From NCBI GenBank assembly GCA_903832395.1, contig CAILBF010000075.1:1-19345 (forward strand): a stretch of DNA of 19,345 bases. Reading direction: 5' to 3'. Position 1 is the first letter of the stretch, and the number at the start of each line of letters is the position of its first letter. Positions 1-6,390 of the stretch are shown in pieces. The translations under genes were made by a program, and so were the position numbers. The notes beneath the pieces are model-generated. The model was not told the origin of the DNA and made no database searches. It worked only from the letters and a program-made list of their open reading frames with translations. The stretch is from an uncultured Actinomycetes bacterium. Its GTDB lineage: Bacteria > Actinomycetota > Actinomycetes > Nanopelagicales > Nanopelagicaceae.

Positions 1-279
1 CCTGCCATTATCTTTGCTTCAGCTGCAATTTCAGTTCAAATCGAGGTCGCATATCTCAATGGCAAGAAGTCGCAGGTCGCTATAAAAGGCAGTGACGTGG
101 CCATCTGGCACGTACCGAATTCGGCGCAATCTTTCACAATAATTAAATCCAGTGCAAATACCTATGCGGGAGCTCTGACGAGCGATGACAATGGCTATGG
201 GTATATACCAATTGCTCCGGGAAGTCTGCTTGCTAGAGTTGAAGTACCCCGTTCAAACATCCGTGTTTTAAATCCATGA
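1..279 (+). CDS. C-terminal part of a DUF5719-like protein (5' truncated by the window)
   Basis: The frame is open from base 1 and ends at TGA 277-279, giving 92 residues of a larger protein. The visible part looks like a beta-rich, probably extracytoplasmic domain: it has alternating hydrophobic residues, few cysteines and a short polar C-terminus. No catalytic motif is visible. The name rests mainly on context: in actinobacteria a DUF5719 gene often lies directly upstream of a DUF3499 gene and a phosphomannomutase gene, as here. The sequence alone does not prove the family. A 42-base gap with a hairpin separates it from the next gene. Confidence 0.5.
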   Translation, partial: PAIIFASAAISVQIEVAYLNGKKSQVAIKGSDVAIWHVPNSAQSFTIIKSSANTYAGALTSDDNGYGYIPIAPGSLLARVEVPRSNIRVLNP

Positions 280-294
280 CAATCCCAAAAAAAC

Positions 295-310
295 TAGTGG
301 CTCCCCACTA
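295..310 (-). terminator. Hairpin plus T-tract, intrinsic terminator-like on the minus strand
   Basis: TAGTGG (295-300) pairs perfectly with CCACTA (305-310) around a four-base loop. Read on the minus strand, the hairpin is followed after one G by seven consecutive T residues, from the A-run ending at 293. That is the layout of a Rho-independent terminator for leftward transcription. On the plus strand no T-tract follows, so it should not end the upstream plus-strand transcript. No minus-strand gene that it would serve was found nearby. Confidence 0.45.
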
Positions 311-321
311 AAGTTACATAT

Positions 322-693
322 ATGAGTTCACAGGCAAAGTTAGGGCGCGGCTGTTCTCGCGTTGGCTGCCGATCTGCCGCGACAATGACTCTGACCTACA
401 TATATGCCGAGTCAATGGCGGTAGTTGGTCCGCTTGCAACATTTAATGAACCTCATGCCTATGACCTTTGTGCCGTACATGGTGAGCGTTTAAAAGTTCC
501 ACACGGATGGAGCGTAATTAAACAAGAGCTTAGCGGCGAGGAGCATGGGCCTTCCGATGATGACCTCATGGCAATAGCAGATGCTGTCCGCGAAGTTGCG
601 ATGCCAGTTCTAGGTTCGGAAGAAAACATTAAGCGAGAAAGTTCCCAGACGCAGATTGGTCGCAGAGGGCACCTTCGCGCCGTTCCACAGTAA
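322..693 (+). CDS. DUF3499 family protein
   Basis: This 123-residue protein has the DUF3499 N-terminal signature: a CSRVGC motif near residues 11-16, then a conserved TLTYIYAES segment, a GPLATFNEPHAYDLC segment and a basic HGERL element. Four conserved positions (two Cys in the first motif, then the Cys and His of DLCAVHGERL) could bind a metal, which is inference. The C-terminal half is acidic and then basic, low in complexity and probably disordered. The family is restricted to actinobacteria and has no known function. In relatives it lies next to the phosphomannomutase gene, as here (10 bases to the next start). No clear ribosome binding site precedes the ATG. The zincin-like metallopeptidase gene often found in this neighbourhood is absent. 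Confidence 0.85.
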   Translation: MSSQAKLGRGCSRVGCRSAATMTLTYIYAESMAVVGPLATFNEPHAYDLCAVHGERLKVPHGWSVIKQELSGEEHGPSDDDLMAIADAVREVAMPVLGSEENIKRESSQTQIGRRGHLRAVPQ

Positions 694-703
694 GGCAATT
701 ATT

Positions 704-2062
704 ATGAATCAAATACCGGATGTATTTAAAGCCTACGATATTCGCGGCCTAGTTGATTCTGAAATAACACCAGATTTCACTTTTGCAACGGGCTTAGCTT
801 TTGCCCGCTTCTTACAGCAAGAACGCGAGCCCGCCACAGTTGTTATCGCCCAAGATATGCGCCCATCATCGCCGGCCTTGGCCGATGCTTTCTCTGCCGG
901 TGTGACATCGACAGGTCTTGATGTAATTCGTATCGGTCTAGCATCAACCGACATGATGTATTTTGCATCTGGAAAACTTGGATTACCAGGTGCGATGTTT
1001 ACTGCAAGCCATAATCCGGCGGCCTACAATGGAATAAAACTATGTTTTAGTAGTGCCCGCCCAATAGGAAAAGAGTCTGGGCTAGCGCGAATTGAAAGTT
1101 TTGTCCGCCAAGGGTCACCAATTGAAATTCGTTCGGTGGGTGTTGAAACAAAGCGCAATATGCTCGATGAATATGTTGACCATCTACTTTCACTCGTAAA
1201 TCTAGATTCAATCCGCCCGTTGACCATTGTGGTTGATGCTGGAAATGGTATGGCAGGCCACACGGCTCCTGCGATTTTTGCTCGGCTGAACTGCACACTT
1301 ATCCCAATGTATTTTGAGTTAGATGGTAATTTTCCCAACCACGAGGCTAATCCGATTGATCCGGCCAACCTTCGAGACTTACAAAAGGCGGTCAAGAAGC
1401 ACAAAGCAGATTTAGGTTTAGCTTTTGATGGCGATGCCGACCGGTGCTTTTTAGTTGATGAAAATGGCGTGGCAATTAATCCATCAGATCTAACGTCGTT
1501 GATCGCTCAACGCGAACTTATTAGACATCCGGGCTCAACGATAATTTACAATTTAATTTCATCCCGTGCCGTTCTTGAAGTTATTGAAGAAAATGGAGGA
1601 GTTGGCCTACGAAGTCGTGTTGGACACTCCTACATAAAGGCGATGATGGCCGAGAGCGGAGCCATATTCGGGGGAGAACACTCGGGCCACTTTTACTTTA
1701 AAGAGTTCTGGCGTGCCGACTCCGGTGCCTTAGCCGCTCTTCACGCCATCGCCGCTTTAGGTGAGTCTAAAAAATCGATCTCTAAAATCATGGCGCCTTA
1801 TCAGCGCTACGTATCTAGCGGAGAGATAAATTCCACCGTCAAGGATGCCGAGTCGGCCTTAAGCCATGTTGAAGAAAGCTTTGCTGGCAAAGCCGGAGTT
1901 GACATTGATCACCTTGATGGCTTGAGCGTCATCGGTAATACATGGTGGTTCAACTTAAGGCCTTCTAATACCGAACCCTTGCTTCGCCTTAACGTTGAAG
2001 CTAAGACGGCCGCGGCCATGACCAAGCTACGTGATGAAGTTCTCTCGCTCATTCGTGGGTAG
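704..2062 (+). CDS. manB: Phosphomannomutase/phosphoglucomutase (alpha-D-phosphohexomutase)
   Basis: This enzyme should interconvert hexose 6-phosphate and hexose 1-phosphate, supplying mannose 1-phosphate or glucose 1-phosphate for GDP-mannose and cell-surface glycans. The 452 residues carry all the family motifs in order: the phosphoserine loop TASHNP (100-105, catalytic Ser102), the magnesium loop DGDADR (242-247, Asp242/244/246), the sugar-specificity loop GEHSGH (324-329) and the C-terminal phosphate-binding loop RPSNTEP (419-425). The GEHSGH form is typical of bifunctional PMM/PGM enzymes. I chose ATG 704 because the family N-terminus (FKAYDIRG) follows within about ten residues and AAGG (692-695) sits at good spacing. 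A longer in-frame start at 656 would overlap the DUF3499 gene and adds nothing recognisable. The context matches mycobacterial manB (Rv3257c), next to its DUF3499 gene. Confidence 0.93.
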   Translation: MNQIPDVFKAYDIRGLVDSEITPDFTFATGLAFARFLQQEREPATVVIAQDMRPSSPALADAFSAGVTSTGLDVIRIGLASTDMMYFASGKLGLPGAMFTASHNPAAYNGIKLCFSSARPIGKESGLARIESFVRQGSPIEIRSVGVETKRNMLDEYVDHLLSLVNLDSIRPLTIVVDAGNGMAGHTAPAIFARLNCTLIPMYFELDGNFPNHEANPIDPANLRDLQKAVKKHKADLGLAFDGDADRCFLVDENGVAINPSDLTSLIAQRELIRHPGSTIIYNLISSRAVLEVIEENGGVGLRSRVGHSYIKAMMAESGAIFGGEHSGHFYFKEFWRADSGALAALHAIAALGESKKSISKIMAPYQRYVSSGEINSTVKDAESALSHVEESFAGKAGVDIDHLDGLSVIGNTWWFNLRPSNTEPLLRLNVEAKTAAAMTKLRDEVLSLIRG

Positions 2063-2128
2063 CCCTGCGCCCTAAGTACTCCCTTTAGCCCCCTTGCCTG
2101 TAACCTAAGCCCCTACAGACTCGTCCAT

Positions 2129-2135
2129 AAAGGAG
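2129..2135 (+). promoter_or_regulatory. Ribosome binding site of ahcY
   Basis: AAAGGAG lies six bases upstream of a GTG codon at 2142. It decides the ahcY start, since no in-frame ATG offers the family N-terminus. It ends the C-rich 79-base gap that begins after manB. Confidence 0.75.
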
Positions 2136-2141
2136 CTTTTC

Positions 2142-3428
2142 GTGAACTCACCAATTACTGCAACTCTTCCACGCCATGACATCGCCGATGCATCTCTTGC
2201 ATCCCAAGGTCGCAAGCGCATCGAGTGGGCAGAGCGCAACATGCCTGTTCTTGCTCAGATCCGCGAGCGATTTGAGAAGTCACAGCCATTTGCTGGCGTC
2301 CGAATTGCTGCGTGCATGCACGTGACAACTGAGACTGCAAACCTCATGCGAGTTTTGAAAGCCGGTGGAGCCGATATCGCTCTTTGTGCATCAAATCCTT
2401 TATCAACTCAAGATGACACTGCAGCGGCCCTTGTCCACGAATACGGCATTAGCGTTTTTGCTCGCAACGCAATCGATCGCGATGGATACTACGTCCACAT
2501 CAATGCAGCCCTTGATATCGCACCACACCAAGTTTTCGACGATGGTTGCGACCTCGTCAATACGCTTCACACAACTCGTAAAGAGTTAATTCCAAATATT
2601 GCTGGTGGCTGCGAAGAGACTACAACCGGAGTTATTCGTCTTAACCAGATGGCTAAAGATGGCGCACTTCAATTCCCAATGATTGCCGTTAATGACACCG
2701 ATACAAAGCATATGTTTGATAATCGTTACGGCACCGGACAGTCAACACTTGATGCTGTATTCCGCTCAACTAACTTCCTGCTTGCCGGACGAATCTTGGT
2801 TGTAGCAGGCTTCGGTTACTGCGGTAAGGGTGTAGCCGAGCGCGCTAAGGGAATGGGCGCCGATGTCGTAGTGACAGAGATCGATCCAACTAAGGCACTC
2901 GATGCAATGATGCAAGGATTTAGAGTTATGCCGATGATTGATGCGGCAAAGGTCGGAGATGTATTTATTACCGTCACAGGTAACCGCGATGTTTTGCGTG
3001 AAGAGCATTTCCAAGTAATGAAGGATGGCGCAATCATGGCCAACTCCGGACACTTCGATATTGAAATCGATGTCGCATGGCTTGAGCAAAATTCCAAAGT
3101 TAAAAACGCCAAAATGCGTCACCAAACCGATGAGTACGTTTTAGCTGACGGACGCCGCCTACTGCTTCTTGCTGAGGGTCGCTTAGTTAACTTAGGCGCC
3201 GCAGAAGGCCACCCAGCTTCGGTTATGGATATGTCTTTCTCTGATCAGGCCCTGACTGCTGAGTACTTAGTTAAAGAGGCTAAGAACTTAAAGCCAGGCG
3301 TACACGATGTTCCTACATACATTGACAAGGAAGTTGCAAGCCTCAAGCTCATCAGCATGGGAGGACGTATTGACGTTCTTACTCCTGCGCAAGATATGTA
3401 CTTGAACTCTTGGGAGCACGGTAGCTAA
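2142..3428 (+). CDS. ahcY: Adenosylhomocysteinase (S-adenosylhomocysteine hydrolase), short C-tail type
   Basis: It reversibly splits S-adenosylhomocysteine into adenosine and homocysteine with bound NAD, relieving product inhibition of methyltransferases. The 428-residue cytosolic protein keeps the substrate residues His60, Thr62 and Glu64, the STQDD motif (88-92), catalytic Lys189, Asp193 and Asn194, the Rossmann loop GFGYCGKG (223-230) with Glu246, and GHFD (303-306). Two features are unusual for an actinobacterium. It lacks the roughly 40-residue insert of mycobacterial SahH (about 495 residues), and it ends in LNSWEHGS instead of the classical tail ending HYRY, whose Lys and Tyr reach into the neighbouring subunit's NAD site. 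It therefore resembles the Thermotoga/archaeal branch, where one member hydrolyses S-inosylhomocysteine. The start is GTG at 2142. The stop overlaps the mtrA start (TAATG). Confidence 0.93.
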   Translation: MNSPITATLPRHDIADASLASQGRKRIEWAERNMPVLAQIRERFEKSQPFAGVRIAACMHVTTETANLMRVLKAGGADIALCASNPLSTQDDTAAALVHEYGISVFARNAIDRDGYYVHINAALDIAPHQVFDDGCDLVNTLHTTRKELIPNIAGGCEETTTGVIRLNQMAKDGALQFPMIAVNDTDTKHMFDNRYGTGQSTLDAVFRSTNFLLAGRILVVAGFGYCGKGVAERAKGMGADVVVTEIDPTKALDAMMQGFRVMPMIDAAKVGDVFITVTGNRDVLREEHFQVMKDGAIMANSGHFDIEIDVAWLEQNSKVKNAKMRHQTDEYVLADGRRLLLLAEGRLVNLGAAEGHPASVMDMSFSDQALTAEYLVKEAKNLKPGVHDVPTYIDKEVASLKLISMGGRIDVLTPAQDMYLNSWEHGS

Positions 3429-4114
3429 TGACTTTGGTTATGGTCGTCGATGACGACCAAGACCTGTCTGAAATGCTTGGGATTGTTTTAACCGGAGCCG
3501 GAATTGATGTTGATCTCGTAAGTCGAGGCGATGAAGTTCTGGAAGTCTTTCGGAACAATCCACCCGATTTAGTACTTCTCGATGTTATGTTGCCAGGCCT
3601 TGATGGAATTGAGGTCTGTAAATTAATCCGAGCCGAGTCAATGGTCCCAATCATTATGCTCAGCGCAAAAGGTGATTCATATGATGTCGTGCGGGGTTTA
3701 GAAGCCGGCGCCGATGATTACATGGTTAAACCGTTCAAACACCCATCTGAGCTTGTTGCAAGAATTCGGACTCGATTAAGACGTACCAATACCGACATTT
3801 CTGGTCTACTAACTATTGGTGATTTAGCTATCGATGTCGCGGCTCATCAAGTGCTTCGTGCTGGAAAACAGATTACCCTCACGCGTCTTGAATTTGATTT
3901 GCTGGTTGCACTTGCAAAAGAGCCTGGCAAAGTATTTTCCAGAGATGCGCTTTTGAGTGATGTGTGGGGTTATCGACACTCCACCGATACCCGACTAGTT
4001 AATGTTCACGTGCAAAGACTTCGGGCCAAAATCGAACATGATGCAGAGCGACCTGAAATAGTGGTTACTGTGCGCGGTGTTGGCTATAAAGCTGGAGTTT
4101 TGGGCGGTTCATAG
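3428..4114 (+). CDS. mtrA: DNA-binding response regulator MtrA (OmpR/PhoB family)
   Basis: This 228-residue regulator has a receiver domain (1-118) and a winged-helix DNA-binding domain (about 128-225). The acidic pocket is Asp8-Asp9-Asp10, the phosphoacceptor Asp52 (LLDVMLPG), and the signalling residues Ser79 and Lys101 (KPF) are in place. The C-terminal domain has the family pattern including LTRLEFDLL and the terminal VRGVGYK. Close agreement with MtrA, its position between ahcY and a membrane kinase, and the mycobacterial order sahH-mtrA-mtrB support the name. MtrA controls cell-wall hydrolase, division and osmostress genes in other actinobacteria. Its ATG shares one base with the ahcY stop, so translation is probably coupled. 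The mycobacterial tmk gene between the two is missing. Confidence 0.93.
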   Translation: MTLVMVVDDDQDLSEMLGIVLTGAGIDVDLVSRGDEVLEVFRNNPPDLVLLDVMLPGLDGIEVCKLIRAESMVPIIMLSAKGDSYDVVRGLEAGADDYMVKPFKHPSELVARIRTRLRRTNTDISGLLTIGDLAIDVAAHQVLRAGKQITLTRLEFDLLVALAKEPGKVFSRDALLSDVWGYRHSTDTRLVNVHVQRLRAKIEHDAERPEIVVTVRGVGYKAGVLGGS

Positions 4115-4116
4115 CA

Positions 4117-5667
4117 ATGAACCGATTCATATCAGTATTTCGAAAATCCCTTGCGCTTAAAGTCATTGTTTCAACGGTAGTACTGTCCCTTGCAGTGATC
4201 TATATCGCCGGGTCTGCCCTTAATTCACAGCTGGCCAATGGAATTAGAAAAGTAAATCTTGATTCAGCGATTATCGAAGCCCGCTCCACAATTTTTAGTG
4301 CTCAGTACCGGCTAATTTTAGCTCAAGGCGAAAAGGACTCGGCAGTCAGAAAAGTCGTAGATGACTTAATTTCTTCGGCGACGTCATTAACGATTAATGA
4401 AAATGCTCGAGAAGTTATTTTTCTTAGAAGTCCCGGTAATACTAAGAAATTAGACTATGAAATAACATCGAACCTAGTCGATCCAAACTCAATCCCAGCT
4501 GCATTAGGCAAGGCAGTTAGAAAGTCGAGCGATTTAGCGTGGAACTACATAACCATTAAATATATGGGTGGTCAGAAGGTTTCTGGTTTAGCTATCGGTG
4601 AAAAAGTAGAAATTCCAAATGCTGGTAAATATGAAATGTACATGCTTTTTTCACTTGCAAATCAATCAGCGACATTAAATCTAATCCAGAGCTATCTCTT
4701 TTTAACCGGGCTTTTCCTGATTTTACTAATTGGATTAATTACTTGGCTTGTGGTTCGCCAAGTAGTACGTCCAGTTCGTCAGGCCGCTGATATTGCCTTG
4801 AAGTTTACGGCAGGTGATTTCACTCAGCGCATGGACGTCCATACTCAAGATGAAATTTCAACCCTTGGCCAATCATTTAATGAGATGGCAGAGTCACTTG
4901 AAAAACAGATTGCCCGACTAGAAAACCTTTCTCGAGTTCAACAACGCTTTGTTTCTGATGTCTCTCATGAACTGCGCACCCCATTGACTACTTTGCGTAT
5001 GGCCTCTGAAGTTATTAACTCGGCCCGAGAGGGATTTGATCCAGTTGTGGGTAGGAGCGCCGAGCTTATGGTTGCTCAACTCGATCGATTCGAGCGATTG
5101 CTCGAAGATTTGCTTGAAATTAGTCGCTTTGATGCCGAAGTTGCCGAAATTGAAGCCATCGACTTCGATTTCGTTGTTCTAGCAAAACGCTGCGCTGAAG
5201 ATTTAAACCTCGTTGCAAAGGAGCGATCTACAGAGCTGCGCATCTACTCCATTGCAGAGTCCATACAAATAAGGGCTGATATTCGCCGTGTTGAGCGCAT
5301 CTTGAGAAATTTATTTTCGAACGCTATCGACCATGCAGATGGAAAACCGATTGCAATTACAATTGTTGCCAGTGATGATGATGTAGCAATCGGCGTTCGA
5401 GACTTTGGTGTGGGTATTGAGGAGTCAGCGTTAATTCGAGTCTTTGATCGATTCTGGCGGGCAGATCCATCGCGTGCGCGCACTCGTGGAGGAACGGGTC
5501 TTGGGCTTTCAATCGCACTTGAAGATGCACGGTTGCATAATGGCGAGCTAGAAGCATGGGGACGACCTGGAAAAGGTGCACACTTCGTAGTAACTCTCCC
5601 TCGACAAGCTGGTGCTGCCATTACAGCACGATTGATCAAACTAGTGCCCAATGATTTTCACGATTGA
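4117..5667 (+). CDS. mtrB: Sensor histidine kinase MtrB
   Basis: This is the membrane kinase partner of MtrA, starting two bases after its stop. The 516 residues show a first transmembrane helix (about 13-33), an extracytoplasmic sensor region (about 34-188), a second helix (about 191-214), a HAMP linker (about 215-268), a dimerisation helix with phospho-accepting His284 (SHELRTPL) and an ATPase domain. The ATPase domain has an N-box (Asn398 and Asn402), a G1 box (DFGVG 429-433), an F-box region and a G2 box (GGTGLGL 458-464). It is somewhat shorter than mycobacterial MtrB (about 567 residues). In most actinobacteria the lipoprotein modulator gene lpqB follows mtrB; here only a 48-base gap precedes the ComF-family gene. 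No clear ribosome binding site precedes the ATG, which fits translation coupled to mtrA. Confidence 0.92.
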   Translation: MNRFISVFRKSLALKVIVSTVVLSLAVIYIAGSALNSQLANGIRKVNLDSAIIEARSTIFSAQYRLILAQGEKDSAVRKVVDDLISSATSLTINENAREVIFLRSPGNTKKLDYEITSNLVDPNSIPAALGKAVRKSSDLAWNYITIKYMGGQKVSGLAIGEKVEIPNAGKYEMYMLFSLANQSATLNLIQSYLFLTGLFLILLIGLITWLVVRQVVRPVRQAADIALKFTAGDFTQRMDVHTQDEISTLGQSFNEMAESLEKQIARLENLSRVQQRFVSDVSHELRTPLTTLRMASEVINSAREGFDPVVGRSAELMVAQLDRFERLLEDLLEISRFDAEVAEIEAIDFDFVVLAKRCAEDLNLVAKERSTELRIYSIAESIQIRADIRRVERILRNLFSNAIDHADGKPIAITIVASDDDVAIGVRDFGVGIEESALIRVFDRFWRADPSRARTRGGTGLGLSIALEDARLHNGELEAWGRPGKGAHFVVTLPRQAGAAITARLIKLVPNDFHD

Positions 5668-5715
5668 TTTCCACAATTTAAATCATGCGTTACGGATGCC
5701 AATTAGCATCAGAGA

Positions 5716-6351
5716 ATGCAACTCTTTGAAGAAGTAAGCCAACTCCTTTTCCCAACGCGCTGTTTCGGATGTCATACAGTTGGTTTTTCTATTTGCTTTA
5801 CATGTCGAGCGGAATGGAACCCTCGCTATTATTCAAGCCATATTTCAAAACTTCGCGTACATTCGGCCGTAATTTATTCAAAAACTGCGAGTCGAATTCT
5901 TTTGGCCGCCAAGGAGCAGGGTTTAAAAGGCGCAGACACATTGATTATTGATTCGTTAGTGCACGTGCTCTCACAAGGCGAATTTGACCACCATAATATT
6001 CGACTAGTCCCAATTCCATCTTCTTCGAATGCGATTCGTCGTCGCGGACGAAGTTTCATTGTAGAAATTACAGATGCAGTCGCAAAAATTATGGGGCTGC
6101 CGCAGACTGACTGCCTAGAGTTGATAAGAAAAGTACGTGATCAGAGCGGATTGCATGCCACTGATCGGTCACACAATTTGCATGGTGCCTTCGGTCTCAA
6201 GAAAGGTGCATTTCCACGAGGAGATCTAATTCTTATCGACGATGTCGTTACAACTGGAGCGACCTTAGGCGAGGCCGCCAGGGTCCTTAAATCCCAGGGT
6301 TTTCACGTGCTTGCCTCAGTTACCGCTTGCGTGGCCCAACCTCTACGATAG
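5716..6351 (+). CDS. ComF family phosphoribosyltransferase-like protein
   Basis: The 211-residue protein has the ComF layout. An N-terminal zinc-ribbon-like motif has Cys16, Cys19, Cys27 and Cys30 (CxxC-x6-CxxC). A type I phosphoribosyltransferase domain follows, with the VPIP segment, a basic RRRGRSF element and the PRPP loop LILIDDVVTTGAT (171-183, with Asp175 and Asp176). Relatives include ComFC, used in DNA uptake, and the gene next to secA1 in mycobacteria (Rv3242c). The substrate in actinobacteria is unknown. It lies between mtrB and secA as in mycobacteria, but the ribosome hibernation factor gene usually found before secA is missing. The ATG has only a weak purine-rich AGAGA just upstream. 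Confidence 0.88.
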   Translation: MQLFEEVSQLLFPTRCFGCHTVGFSICFTCRAEWNPRYYSSHISKLRVHSAVIYSKTASRILLAAKEQGLKGADTLIIDSLVHVLSQGEFDHHNIRLVPIPSSSNAIRRRGRSFIVEITDAVAKIMGLPQTDCLELIRKVRDQSGLHATDRSHNLHGAFGLKKGAFPRGDLILIDDVVTTGATLGEAARVLKSQGFHVLASVTACVAQPLR

Positions 6352-6390
6352 GAGGGTTGATTCAAGCGATGAAGTGCGAGAGGTCCGGCG

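Noticed and set aside
656..703. Upstream in-frame start for the phosphomannomutase
   Set aside because: It overlaps the DUF3499 gene and adds non-family residues; ATG 704 has AAGG at suitable spacing.
1024..1404. Minus-strand open frame inside manB
   Set aside because: It is fully antisense to conserved mutase motifs and has no family resemblance or ribosome binding site.
2063..2141. SAH riboswitch in front of ahcY
   Set aside because: The location is right, but I could not find the conserved core or a matching stem arrangement in these 79 C-rich bases.
5244..5651. Long minus-strand open frame inside mtrB
   Set aside because: It is antisense to the conserved kinase ATPase domain, rich in Ser/Arg without any recognisable domain: a shadow of the real gene.
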